The position numbers and the translations under genes were made by a program. From Aureibaculum luteum (GTDB lineage Bacteria; Bacteroidota; Bacteroidia; Flavobacteriales; Flavobacteriaceae), in contig NZ_QRGD01000004.1 of assembly GCF_003449015.1 (NCBI RefSeq), forward strand, positions 124,001 through 188,000: a stretch of 64,000 nt of DNA. Direction: 5' to 3'. Below the pieces are notes generated by a model. The model did not search any database. It was not told where the DNA came from and saw only the letters and a program-made list of their open reading frames with translations. Of the stretch, positions 55,206-63,786 are shown piece after piece. Numbering within the stretch: the first letter of the stretch is position 1; each line of letters opens with the position of its first letter.

Positions 55206-56102
55206 CTATTTATCTTTTAATTTATTAATAAAATTATTCGTAAATAATGTTGCTCCTTCATGGTTTAAATGAAGAGGATCCTTAAAATATTTTCTATTGT
55301 TTAAAAATACAGTGTCTTTTGTATAATCCAAAAAAGGAATCCCCTTTTCTTCACATAAGCTTTTCATAAAATCTAAATCTCTTTTTTGATTATAGTGTAA
55401 ATACATGGGAGAATAAACAACAATAACTTTTGATCCTGAATTTTTAGCTAAATCTAAAAACTCGTTATTCGCCGAAATGATTATACTATCGTTATAAGGT
55501 TCAATAGATTTAATTGTGTCAATATTTTTCTTCCAAATTCCTACTTCCGGTTTAAAACCATTATCTGTACTTCTTTTTTTATTAGAAACTGTATTTCTGA
55601 AGATATTGTAAATTTCTGAATTGTAAGGATATATATTAGAAATTAATTTTAATTCTTCAAAGGAACCTTTAAGATTTACAATTTTTTGTATATCAATATC
55701 TTTATCATAATATGGTGTTAAATAAGATAAATCATCATAAGCTTGTTTTATTTCATCTGAACCTCCAATAAAATCCAAGATAATTATTTTAGGAACGTAT
55801 CTTTTTAATACAGATTTCAAAACTGCATTTTGATATAACAAAACTGCACCATCTCTACCTGTATTATAACATGTTAGGCCCAATGAATCCTTAATAATTT
55901 TCGGAATATAGTGATGGTTGGCACGTGAAGAACCAAAAATTAATACATCTGCCTTTGTTTTTTCTAATGCATAAGTGATTTCATAATTAGTCCCTCCTAC
56001 CGCTTTGAAATAAAAATGCTTAAGAACTTTTCCTATAGAAAAATCTAATATAAAAATCGTAAGTACAATTAAAATTATATTTATAATTATTTTTTTTAAC
56101 AT
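55206..56102 (-). CDS. DltD-like membrane-anchored SGNH protein
   Basis: A 298-residue protein from Met at 56102 (MLKKII); the longer frame to 56150 would overlap the MBOAT gene and lacks a good start. One N-terminal membrane helix (about 5-24) precedes a periplasmic SGNH domain: VLIFGSSRANHHYIP (Ser58 or Ser59), YNTGRDGA, LDFIGGSDE, VVYSPMYLHY and the terminal DPLHLNHEG (Asp-x-x-His). Such proteins partner with MBOAT acyltransferases (DltD, AlgJ/X-like) to move acyl or aminoacyl groups onto a surface polymer. It is the last gene of a four-gene set in the order adenylating enzyme, carrier, MBOAT, SGNH, 4 bp after the MBOAT gene. Confidence 0.8.
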   Translation of the reverse strand: MLKKIIINIILIVLTIFILDFSIGKVLKHFYFKAVGGTNYEITYALEKTKADVLIFGSSRANHHYIPKIIKDSLGLTCYNTGRDGAVLLYQNAVLKSVLKRYVPKIIILDFIGGSDEIKQAYDDLSYLTPYYDKDIDIQKIVNLKGSFEELKLISNIYPYNSEIYNIFRNTVSNKKRSTDNGFKPEVGIWKKNIDTIKSIEPYNDSIIISANNEFLDLAKNSGSKVIVVYSPMYLHYNQKRDLDFMKSLCEEKGIPFLDYTKDTVFLNNRKYFKDPLHLNHEGATLFTNNFINKLKDK

Positions 56103-56106
56103 AAGG

Positions 56107-57543
56107 TCAAAATTGAAAATATATAAATTGACTGCCATCCAAAACCCCAATCAACAAAATTAAAATAAAAACAAAACTGAAAGAAACAATTCTCACTATT
56201 TTATATTTACTTTCAAAAAGTAAAAATTTATTGGGATAAAATTCATCTGTAAAATCTTTTAATAATAATAATGTTATGCCGAATATCATATAAATTACTA
56301 TCGAAGAGGTTCCAATAAAGATATTTCCAGATGTCGTAAACATTTTGTGGAAAATAGTTATCGCTTCGTTTATATCTGTACCTCTTCCAAAAATTTCTGT
56401 AGTAGCAAAAAGAATATACGTAATAATGATACTTATTATAATATATAACCTATTATTATTTAAATTAAATTTCTTTTCAAAAGTTAACTTTTTCTTATTG
56501 GTTAACGCTTCAATACTCAATAGAACTCCCTGCATTACACCCCAAACTAAGAATGCTAAGGATGCACCGTGCCATAAACCACTTAAAATAAAAGTAATCA
56601 TTAAGGCTATAACTATTCCCCAAATTTTATACTTTCTAAAAGCAAAAGTTAGGGGGGTATATAAATAATCAGTTAACCAAGATATTAAAGAAATATGCCA
56701 GCGTCTCCAAAATTCTGACATTGAAGTTGCAAAAAAAGGTCTTCTAAAATTATCCATAACATTAATCCCCAAAATTTTTGAAACCCCTATAGCAATTAAA
56801 GAATAGCCTCCTAAATCACCATAAACTTGAATTGGGTATAACAAAGTGGCAACTATCAAAGAAGAACCATTATGAAATTCGGCATTTTCAAAAATAGAGT
56901 TAATATAAATCCCCGTCCTATCAGCGACAACCAATTTCATGAAATAACCCCATAGCATTAATTTAGCTCCTGAAGAAATCATATCATAATCAGGATTTTT
57001 ACCAGATCTAAACTGAGGTAACATATTATTAGCCCTTTCAATAGGGCCAGATAATATTAAAGGGAAAAACGAGATAAATAAAGCTACAATCCCTAAATTT
57101 TTTTCGGCTTTAATTTCTTCACTATATACATCAATTGTATATCCTATAGCCATAAATGTATAATATGATATACCTATTGGTAATAACAATTTAATTTTCG
57201 GCAATGGCCATCTGACATTAAATTGATCTAAGAACATAAATATGCTATTATTAATCTCATTAAAATATTTATAGAAAAACAATGGCAGTAAAATCAATAT
57301 AATATTAATAACCATGTATTTATTTTTCTTTTTCTCATCATTTGTGCCGTCAATGAGTCGAGTAAAAAAATAAGTAGACAAAGAAATAGCCGCAGTAAGT
57401 AAGGCAAATACAGGCTCTATATTTATATAAAAAAAGTAACTAACTATTAATAATGTTAACCACCTATACCTTTGTGGCGTAACAAAGTACATAAAAATTA
57501 CAATAGGAAAAAAAATAAGAAAATTAAAAGAAGTAAAGACCAT
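56107..57543 (-). CDS. MBOAT family O-acyltransferase (DltB/AlgI-like)
   Basis: A 478-residue multi-pass membrane protein with about 11-12 hydrophobic segments. Family marks: PIGISYYTFMAIGYTIDVY, FFPLILSGPIERANNMLPQF, FWRRWHISLISWLTDYLYTP, and LSGLWHGAS with the catalytic His. It transfers an acyl group across the cytoplasmic membrane onto an exported acceptor. The AlgI/DltB-type length is usual. With a carrier protein and an adenylating enzyme directly upstream (1 bp gap to the carrier gene), the donor is probably an acyl- or aminoacyl-carrier protein, as in the dlt system, rather than acetyl-CoA. Confidence 0.93.
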   Translation of the reverse strand: MVFTSFNFLIFFPIVIFMYFVTPQRYRWLTLLIVSYFFYINIEPVFALLTAAISLSTYFFTRLIDGTNDEKKKNKYMVINIILILLPLFFYKYFNEINNSIFMFLDQFNVRWPLPKIKLLLPIGISYYTFMAIGYTIDVYSEEIKAEKNLGIVALFISFFPLILSGPIERANNMLPQFRSGKNPDYDMISSGAKLMLWGYFMKLVVADRTGIYINSIFENAEFHNGSSLIVATLLYPIQVYGDLGGYSLIAIGVSKILGINVMDNFRRPFFATSMSEFWRRWHISLISWLTDYLYTPLTFAFRKYKIWGIVIALMITFILSGLWHGASLAFLVWGVMQGVLLSIEALTNKKKLTFEKKFNLNNNRLYIIISIIITYILFATTEIFGRGTDINEAITIFHKMFTTSGNIFIGTSSIVIYMIFGITLLLLKDFTDEFYPNKFLLFESKYKIVRIVSFSFVFILILLIGVLDGSQFIYFQF

Positions 57544-57544
57544 T

Positions 57545-57790
57545 TTATAAATCTACTTTAGAGTTTATGATTTCTATCATATCTCCAAGGTTTTTCATTT
57601 TATTTAGTTCTCTGAATTTGAATTTAATAGAAAAAGTATCTTCAACTTCTCCCACAATTAACATATGAGACAAAGAGTCCCAACCATTAACATCTGCTGC
57701 ACTTAATTCATCCTTTATGTCAAATTCTTCATGTTCAAGAATTCTTACAAAAATATCTCTTAGTTTCTCAACGATAACATTCCTATCCAT
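57545..57790 (-). CDS. Acyl carrier protein (DltC-like)
   Basis: An 81-residue four-helix carrier protein. The phosphopantetheine site is GWDSLSH (Ser39), with a typical acidic surface. It sits between the adenylating enzyme gene (24-bp gap) and the MBOAT gene (1-bp gap), so it should shuttle the activated acyl or aminoacyl group between them. It is unlikely to be the fatty-acid ACP, because of this context and the GWDSLSH rather than DSLDTVE motif. Confidence 0.9.
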   Translation of the reverse strand: MDRNVIVEKLRDIFVRILEHEEFDIKDELSAADVNGWDSLSHMLIVGEVEDTFSIKFKFRELNKMKNLGDMIEIINSKVDL

Positions 57791-57814
57791 GTTTTTATTA
57801 AAATTTAAATTTTA

Positions 57815-59302
57815 TTATATAAAGTTATTTATTAAAATTTTCCTATCGATTTTACCGTTTATGTTGTTGGGAAAAACAGGTAAAAAACTAAATCGAGTTG
57901 GTATCATATAAGAAGGTAATTTAGATTTTAAATAATCTAATAATTCTGTTATATCAATTTTCTCATTTTCTATAACTAAACCTATTTCATTATTACCAAT
58001 TTTATTTTCAATGGCTATTGCAACCGCATTTATAGAACTTAAAAAAGCCTTGGCATGAAATTCGATTTCAGATAATTCAACTCTAAAGCCTTGAATTTTT
58101 GTTTGAAAATCAATTCTACCTAAATACATGATAAATCCATCTTCATTCATAAAACATAAATCTCCTGTTCTATACATTCTTTTAATTTTCCCATCAATTT
58201 CCAAGTTAAAAAATGCTTCTTTATTCTTTTCTTCATTATTCCAATAGCCTGGATTAAGTTGACCTCCTGTTAAACACAACTCTCCTTTTTCACCATTAAC
58301 AACCAAGTTATCATTATCATCAACAATTATTAATTCAGAATCACCTAAACTCTCACCAATAGAAAGTACTCCATTACATGTCAAGCTTTTATCTCCAATA
58401 TAATTATAAGAAGAACAAATAATAGTATGTTCTGTTGGTCCATAAGTATTAATTATAATTGCATTTGGAACACAACTACTCCACTCATTTATTAGTTCTA
58501 AATCCAATGCTTCTCCACAAAATAAACTATATTTCATATTTGGAAAGTTCATTTCTTCAAAATAAGGTCGTAAATATTGAAGCATTGAAGGAACCATCAT
58601 TGTGATAGAAATACCCGATTCATCTAACAACTCAAATACATAAGAATACTTGATCTCAGTTTTGGGAATTGTATACACACAAGCCCCGTGTAATAACGGT
58701 ATTAAATAGGATATTATTGAAAGATCAAATGTTAAATTAAACATCTGTAAACATTTATCTTCATAGGTTATTTCAACATCTAAATCATCATACGCATCTA
58801 CAAAAGAGTTAAGATTATATCGAGAAATTGGAACACCTTTTGGTCTTCCCGTAGTTCCAGAAGTAAATAATAAATACGCTAAATCATTTTCAGAAACTTC
58901 TTTTACCTCTAAATCTAAAGTGGTTTTTTCCAGCTCTGAAGACTTAATTAAATTATATTCTAAAAAGGTATCGTTAATAGATGAATCTAAAATTGTAGTA
59001 ATGCCAGCTTGATTAATAATATCTTTATTTCTATCAATAGGTGCTTCAGGACTAAGAGGCACATACGCTAAACCTTCGAGCCATAAAGCAAAAATTGAGG
59101 CATAAGTTTCCAAATCATCATTTTCTATTAGCCCGACATTTTTAACTATGAAAGTTTGTGATTGTAATTCTTTACGAATTCTTGAAATACATTCTCCTAG
59201 TTCATTATAGGTGTAATAAGTTTTTGAAATACAGAAGGCATTTCTGTATTTGTGATATTCACATATATCTACAAATTTTTGCAGAACATTATTATTAAAC
59301 AT
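57815..59302 (-). CDS. Aminoacyl-adenylating enzyme (DltA-like AMP ligase)
   Basis: A 495-residue adenylate-forming ligase that charges the carrier protein encoded next to it. Core motifs: LLFTSGTTGRPKGVPIS (A3), FDLSIISY with Asp193 (A4), INTYGPTEHTI (A5), YRTGDLCF (A7), YLGRIDFQTKIQGFRVE (A8) and NGKIDRK (A10). Two points resemble DltA: the Asp of FDLS and the Cys262 of SLFCGEAL; in most NRPS adenylation domains the second site reads GGE. The substrate is therefore likely a small amino acid such as D-alanine, but other residues of the pocket were not checked. First gene of the dlt-like set, which starts after a terminator at 59362-59408. Confidence 0.82.
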   Translation of the reverse strand: MFNNNVLQKFVDICEYHKYRNAFCISKTYYTYNELGECISRIRKELQSQTFIVKNVGLIENDDLETYASIFALWLEGLAYVPLSPEAPIDRNKDIINQAGITTILDSSINDTFLEYNLIKSSELEKTTLDLEVKEVSENDLAYLLFTSGTTGRPKGVPISRYNLNSFVDAYDDLDVEITYEDKCLQMFNLTFDLSIISYLIPLLHGACVYTIPKTEIKYSYVFELLDESGISITMMVPSMLQYLRPYFEEMNFPNMKYSLFCGEALDLELINEWSSCVPNAIIINTYGPTEHTIICSSYNYIGDKSLTCNGVLSIGESLGDSELIIVDDNDNLVVNGEKGELCLTGGQLNPGYWNNEEKNKEAFFNLEIDGKIKRMYRTGDLCFMNEDGFIMYLGRIDFQTKIQGFRVELSEIEFHAKAFLSSINAVAIAIENKIGNNEIGLVIENEKIDITELLDYLKSKLPSYMIPTRFSFLPVFPNNINGKIDRKILINNFI

Positions 59303-59341
59303 ATGGAAATCCTTTAAATAATTATTTAATTTATTTTAAAA

Positions 59342-59359
59342 TTAGTTTTATAAAACTAA
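59342..59359. repeat. Perfect 18-bp palindrome upstream of the dlt-like operon
   Basis: TTAGTTTTATAAAACTAA, a perfect palindrome of two 9-bp arms without spacer, 40 bp before the start codon of the adenylating enzyme. It is a likely dimer-binding operator or part of the promoter. No TAnnTTTG box is evident nearby. Confidence 0.5.
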
Positions 59360-59361
59360 CA

Positions 59362-59408
59362 TAAAAAAAAGCTACTTTACATTTAAAAAATAAATATTTA
59401 AGTAGCTC
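59362..59408 (-). terminator. Terminator after the sugar transferase gene
   Basis: AGCTACTT (59370-59377) pairs with AAGTAGCT (59401-59408) across a 23-base AT-rich loop that can extend the stem. The minus-strand transcript then reads eight U residues (59369-59362). It lies 18 bp after the stop of the sugar transferase gene, so the dlt-like genes need their own promoter. Confidence 0.75.
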
Positions 59409-59426
59409 TTTTAATTTATTTAAAAA

Positions 59427-60827
59427 TTAAGCACTTCTTTTATGTTTAAAAACAATGTTATAAATTGCTTTAAAGAAGTACTTTGTATCTGTAGTATACG
59501 GATTTCTTAATTTTTCTTCAAGATATTCTTTTTCAGATTGTAAAACACTCTCCACAGCACCTTTTCTATCTAAAGCTACATAAGGTGGCACACAACCAGG
59601 TTTTTGAGCTAAACGCAATTTTTGTAAATCTTCAGGAATATCTTGAAAGTAACGCTGAGAAACAGGCCTAGCACCAACAAGTTTTAGTTCTCCTTTAAAG
59701 ACATTTATTAACCGAGGTAATTCATCAATCCAATATCTACGTAATACTTTACCCCAAGGCACCAATCTAAAATCATCTGCAGGTTTTCCTGTTTCTGCAT
59801 AACCGTTTTGCTTTAAGACATAATCTTGTAAATATTCCGAATAAGGGTGCATAGTTCTCAACTTATAAACACCAATAATTTTACCATTTTTACCAACCCT
59901 TCTCATTTTAAATAAGGGTCCGTAACTTGGGTTCATATCAAAAACTGGTTCCTTAATTTTTTTTGCCGCAAAATAATGAATTCCATCAATTACCTTCACG
60001 TCAATTATATCGAAGCCACAAGAAACTAATCTACCCAACGTCTCAGCCTTAGAAAGTAATCTATTTTTACCTTTAGTTGTGAAAAAATATAATTTCTTCA
60101 ATATTGGCATTTTAGGAAAAACTCTTTTAAATAAGAATTCAAAACCAAAATATATTCTACTTATATAAGGTAATTTATTTATTGGGTGTCTTTCTGCTCT
60201 AGATGCAAATGTTTCAAAATTACCCAGCAAAACACCATTTAAAGGTAATTTACTATTTACTTCTTCAAATTGTTTATTTATCAACCTGAAATTATTAACC
60301 TTATCAATTAACACAATATTCTCAACACCGTCAAATTCACTATAGTTAGATAAAACTTTGTTTTTTGATATAATTAAATTTCTAACAGATGATATATTAA
60401 TAAATTCCTTATAGAATTCATATGCATCTTCTCCTATTTCATCAATAATAAGTCCTTTGTTATTAGAATTTAAAGCTCTTTGAAGCGTTTCAATTTCCGA
60501 ATAATTATTAAAAGCTTCTAAAAATTCACTTTTCCACTCTGAGAAAACTTTAATTGAAATACCTTCCTTTTTACAAACTTCTTTTTCACTAACATCATCA
60601 ATAAGACTATCCACAACAATTCTTATTCTTTCCAAAGATGAAAAATCTGCTGCTTTTTTATTTCTAACAAGTTTTTTTGTTAATAAACGAAGTTTTGAAG
60701 AATCTTCTTTCTTTAAATTCAAATCTGACTCAAAAGAATCATTTAAAGTTATATTCCTCTTCAAGTGAATATAATCTTCAAGAAACTTTTCAGATTCAAG
60801 TTTTTGGGTTGGGTAATTTTCAATCAT
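59427..60827 (-). CDS. Undecaprenyl-phosphate-type sugar transferase with unusual N-terminus
   Basis: A 466-residue protein whose C-terminal part (about 305-466) is a bacterial sugar transferase domain: GPLFKMRRVGKNGKIIGVYKL, RTMHPYSEYL, VLRRYWIDELPRLINVFKGE and LVGARPVSQRYF. Such enzymes start a surface polysaccharide repeat unit on a lipid carrier. Unusually, there is no hydrophobic membrane-entry helix directly before this domain. The N-terminal two thirds hold a segment (about 85-120) with helix-turn-helix appearance (VCKKEGISIKVFSEWK) and a second domain that ends ...GIHYFAAKK. The 367-bp region upstream has one promoter box. First gene of its unit, ended by the terminator at 59362-59408. 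Confidence 0.8.
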   Translation of the reverse strand: MIENYPTQKLESEKFLEDYIHLKRNITLNDSFESDLNLKKEDSSKLRLLTKKLVRNKKAADFSSLERIRIVVDSLIDDVSEKEVCKKEGISIKVFSEWKSEFLEAFNNYSEIETLQRALNSNNKGLIIDEIGEDAYEFYKEFINISSVRNLIISKNKVLSNYSEFDGVENIVLIDKVNNFRLINKQFEEVNSKLPLNGVLLGNFETFASRAERHPINKLPYISRIYFGFEFLFKRVFPKMPILKKLYFFTTKGKNRLLSKAETLGRLVSCGFDIIDVKVIDGIHYFAAKKIKEPVFDMNPSYGPLFKMRRVGKNGKIIGVYKLRTMHPYSEYLQDYVLKQNGYAETGKPADDFRLVPWGKVLRRYWIDELPRLINVFKGELKLVGARPVSQRYFQDIPEDLQKLRLAQKPGCVPPYVALDRKGAVESVLQSEKEYLEEKLRNPYTTDTKYFFKAIYNIVFKHKRSA

Positions 60828-61031
60828 AGCAATATAGTTTTTTAATTAAACTGTAATCTTTAAAATATTAATAGGATGAATCCTATTTGACATACCAAAA
60901 CGCATGCCATAAAATATTTTAGTTAAAGAAAAATAGTTGAAAGAAAAATAAACTATATAAAAAAAATTAATTGTAATAAAACTAATATTTTTTTTTACAA
61001 AAAAAAATATCATTTTACACCAATTATCCAC

Positions 61032-61052
61032 ATACTTATAAGTTGTAAGTAT
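61032..61052. repeat. 7-bp hairpin in the sugar transferase leader
   Basis: ATACTTA (61032-61038) and TAAGTAT (61046-61052) flank a 7-base loop about 35 nt after the predicted transcription start. Function unknown. Confidence 0.4.
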
Positions 61053-61086
61053 CATTTTACTAGGGGGTTCTTTTTAATAGCTTTTG

Positions 61087-61094
61087 CAAATATA
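61087..61094 (-). promoter_or_regulatory. -7 box of the sugar transferase unit
   Basis: TATATTTG on the minus strand, an exact TAnnTTTG. It would give a leader of about 250 nt to the start at 60827. A -33 TTG at the usual distance is not clear. Confidence 0.5.
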
Positions 61095-61194
61095 AGAAAA
61101 AATAATTAAATTCTAAAATAAAATGTTAAAAAATGTTAATTATCAAATGCGTTAAAATACTATACTGAACCTCAAAAGGTTACATATTGAAAGT

Positions 61195-61989
61195 TTATGA
61201 AAATAAAGATTGAATCCTTTTTTTTCGATAGCTAATTGCTTCTTTTAAGCTTGGTGTGGTATTATAGGTCGCTTTATCATCGTCATTAGGGATATAATTA
61301 AAATCCTTCTTTTCTAATTTATCTAAAGCTTCGATCATTGCTTTTGCAGCAATGGTATAATTCTTTTTTACTATAGAATTAAAATTATCTTTCTTACCTA
61401 CTTCGTATTTTTTTTGTATCAAAATTTCACCTGAATCTATCCCTTCTTCTACAAAATGTATAGAAACACCAGTTTCCTTCTCACCATAAAGCGAAACCCA
61501 GAAAGGTGTAAGCCTACCCCTATTTTTAGGTAATAAGGCATTATGCCTATTTAGCACACCAATTTTAGGAATTTCCAATAAATCTTTCTTAACTATATTT
61601 TGACTTTGATTTATAATAACATCAAGATTTAGAGTTTCTAAAAATTCTCTGAATTTTTTACTATTTGGTGTTGTTATACTTTTTACAGGAATACCCAATG
61701 ATTCTGCATATCCTGCTATTGAAGGATCTTTAGCTACACCCCATTTGTGGAATTTCTTTTTAATTTTATGAAAAACAGTTTTAAAAGACGTTTTAATAAA
61801 GTGCCATGGCCCCATAATTAGTAATAAAGAAAGTACATAGGTATATTTAGATTTTCCTTTAGAAAGTGTTAATCTATCTCCTTTAGGCACAGCTAACCCT
61901 ATAATTTCATCCTTTTTAACATCAATGATTTCTTTAATAAAATCATAAGTTTGGATTGGATCATCCATCGTTATTATATAAATTCTCAT
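61195..61989 (-). CDS. Formyltransferase-family protein
   Basis: A 264-residue protein with the methionyl-tRNA formyltransferase-like fold. The catalytic Asn-His-Asp triad is visible in LNRHNALLPKNRGR (Asn and His) and EEGIDSGEIL (Asp). Similar domains N-formylate amino sugars in surface polysaccharide synthesis, using formyl-tetrahydrofolate. Context (deacetylase genes, sugar transferase) supports that role rather than tRNA formylation, and the C-terminal domain of tRNA formyltransferase is absent. It overlaps the upstream deacetylase gene by 4 bp, so the two are coupled. The acceptor sugar is unknown. Confidence 0.82.
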   Translation of the reverse strand: MRIYIITMDDPIQTYDFIKEIIDVKKDEIIGLAVPKGDRLTLSKGKSKYTYVLSLLLIMGPWHFIKTSFKTVFHKIKKKFHKWGVAKDPSIAGYAESLGIPVKSITTPNSKKFREFLETLNLDVIINQSQNIVKKDLLEIPKIGVLNRHNALLPKNRGRLTPFWVSLYGEKETGVSIHFVEEGIDSGEILIQKKYEVGKKDNFNSIVKKNYTIAAKAMIEALDKLEKKDFNYIPNDDDKATYNTTPSLKEAISYRKKRIQSLFS

Positions 61990-62912
61990 TCTAATAATCC
62001 TTTTTGTTTACAAAAATCTTTTATGGTGCAAAATTCAAAATTATGCTTATCAAAATATGCAATTTCTCTTTCATAAATTTTTATGCCAGCTGGGCCTAAA
62101 TTTTTTACTTTTAGCTTTGAACGCACTGTATCTTGTAAAAAAGAAGCTACTATATTTTTTGATCTTTTATTTATTTGTCTTTCTTCATCACTCTCATCTA
62201 TAAATTCATTAGGATGCGTATCAAAAACTATGGGTTTACCAGTTTTCGAAGATTCAAAAGCCATAACCCTACGTTGTAAAGCGGTAAAATTTGGGAAAAT
62301 CCGCATGGTGGTACTTAAGTATGGTATTAACGAGGCACTTAATGGAACTTCAATAATTTTACCATCCCCCTTTTTGAATAGAGATTCTTTACTTGTTTTA
62401 TATGGCAATCTCGGTGCTGTTAGCCAATTTAATTTTTTTAACCCTCCAAAAGACATGAACATATCAAATCTTTGAGAAGCTACAGAACTATCTATTTTAA
62501 AATTCGTTTCAGCTAGTGCTATAGCAGTGTCATTGTTTACACGCAGTGCTGGAGCTCTAAATGAGATTACTTCTTCACCGATAATATTTTCTAGGATATC
62601 TTTTGATGTTTTTAAATGCCTTATTTGCTTTTCCAACGGCATTACATCAAATCCATTTTCTTTGGTATGTGAAAGTCCATGGCTTCCTACTTCATGTCCA
62701 TAAGGAATAACCATTTTGACAATTTCGGGATAAAGTTTTGCTATATAACCTGTAAAATAGAAGGTTGATTTAACATTATATTTTGCATACAAATCTAATA
62801 ACAATGGCATTCCTTCAGTTAAAACTTTATAACCAGTTTCATCCCTCAGTGTATTATGCCAAATTGATGTAGTTTCCACATCATTTGACAATAAGCAATA
62901 TTTCTTTTTCAT
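61986..62912 (-). CDS. Polysaccharide deacetylase (NodB-type)
   Basis: A 308-residue CE4-like deacetylase. NodB marks: SNDVETTSIW at the start (metal/base Asp), YGHEVGSHGLSHTKENG (His-x-x-x-His metal ligands), SFRAPALRVN, and the C-terminal VFDTHPNEF. It removes N- or O-acetyl groups from a sugar, probably an amino sugar, in a surface glycan or its lipid-linked precursor. No signal peptide is evident, so it may act in the cytosol. It overlaps the formyltransferase gene by 4 bp: deacetylation followed by formylation of an amino sugar is a plausible pair. Confidence 0.88.
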   Translation of the reverse strand: MKKKYCLLSNDVETTSIWHNTLRDETGYKVLTEGMPLLLDLYAKYNVKSTFYFTGYIAKLYPEIVKMVIPYGHEVGSHGLSHTKENGFDVMPLEKQIRHLKTSKDILENIIGEEVISFRAPALRVNNDTAIALAETNFKIDSSVASQRFDMFMSFGGLKKLNWLTAPRLPYKTSKESLFKKGDGKIIEVPLSASLIPYLSTTMRIFPNFTALQRRVMAFESSKTGKPIVFDTHPNEFIDESDEERQINKRSKNIVASFLQDTVRSKLKVKNLGPAGIKIYEREIAYFDKHNFEFCTIKDFCKQKGLLE

Positions 62913-63002
62913 CTAAATAAAATTAGTCTAACCTATTTTTTCAATTATTTATAACAATTGATGTCTCTTTTTATAATTAAATACACATTATGGACTATCA
63001 TA

Positions 63003-63761
63003 CTACTTTCTATATTTTATAAGAATAGCTTTAACTACATTTTTAATATTTTGCATTACCAGTTCTACAAACCATAATGGACCAACATCAAACCATCTAT
63101 GTGGATGCGTGCTAATAATCAATTGATCAGGCATTTTGTCTTGTTTAATTAGCTCCATCATATGATCAATATTTTTTACTGGAATGTTAAAATTAGTTTC
63201 TACCTTATCTCTAACAATTACACTTTTTTTATTCCATGCCCTTCCTGTATCCGTGATATAAAAAACTTTATTATAATCTACATCAAAATAAGGTTCTGCT
63301 ATAATACCATCCTGCTTATAATCATACTTTTCCCATATTTGACGATTGTCGATTCTATTTCCAGGGCTTCCATGCATGCAAACAGTTGTAACAGGATAAA
63401 AAGTACGAAAATAGGCTAAATTTTTTTTGTAATTTTCATAGGCTTTTTCAAAATCACCTTTAGTCATTCCTAAATCTTCATAATGATAACCAACCTCATG
63501 CCCCATTTTAGCAATTGTTTGAATTACATTTTTATCATTGCTTTCTGGAACTATTCTAAAATAATAGCTTCCTTTAACATTTAGATCTTTTTCTATTTTA
63601 CCCAACCAAGTAGCATTGATAGACCTCCTATCAACATCATGTCTTAAAACAACTACCTTTTCTTTAGGGTCTTTAATAAATTCTTCAAAAGTTTGAACTG
63701 AATAGTTTTTCTCGATTAATATTTCAACTAATTCTTTATATTTTTTTAGGGTAAAATCCAT
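63003..63761 (-). CDS. Polysaccharide deacetylase-like protein
   Basis: A 252-residue protein of the NodB-like group: VVVLRHDVDRRSINATW (metal/base Asp), MGHEVGYHYEDLG (His-x-x-x-His), TTVCMHGSPGNRIDN and ISTHPHRWFD near the C-terminus. It belongs to the 'RHDVD' subgroup often found in surface-polysaccharide clusters of Bacteroidota and is divergent from its neighbour at 61986-62912. No signal peptide. It is 90 bp upstream of that gene and 25 bp downstream of the ATP-grasp gene. Activity is likely but unproven. Confidence 0.8.
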   Translation of the reverse strand: MDFTLKKYKELVEILIEKNYSVQTFEEFIKDPKEKVVVLRHDVDRRSINATWLGKIEKDLNVKGSYYFRIVPESNDKNVIQTIAKMGHEVGYHYEDLGMTKGDFEKAYENYKKNLAYFRTFYPVTTVCMHGSPGNRIDNRQIWEKYDYKQDGIIAEPYFDVDYNKVFYITDTGRAWNKKSVIVRDKVETNFNIPVKNIDHMMELIKQDKMPDQLIISTHPHRWFDVGPLWFVELVMQNIKNVVKAILIKYRK

Positions 63762-63786
63762 TATTAATTTTAATTTATTTTATATA

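Larger units (their letters stand above)
60828..61194. other. Gene-free stretch upstream of the sugar transferase
   Basis: This 367-bp stretch contains a -7 box for the sugar transferase (61087-61094) and a 7-bp hairpin (61032-61052), giving a leader of about 250 nt. An open frame of 69 codons at 60846-61055 is Phe/Ile-rich and lacks any recognised feature; I do not call it. The long leader may carry a control element. Confidence 0.5.

Noticed and set aside
60846-61055. Open frame of 69 codons upstream of the sugar transferase
   Set aside because: Phe/Ile/Tyr-rich string typical of chance translation of A/T runs; lies within the predicted leader.
62083-62475. 130-codon open frame opposite the deacetylase gene
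   Set aside because: The sense strand encodes a clear NodB deacetylase; the antisense frame has no known motifs.
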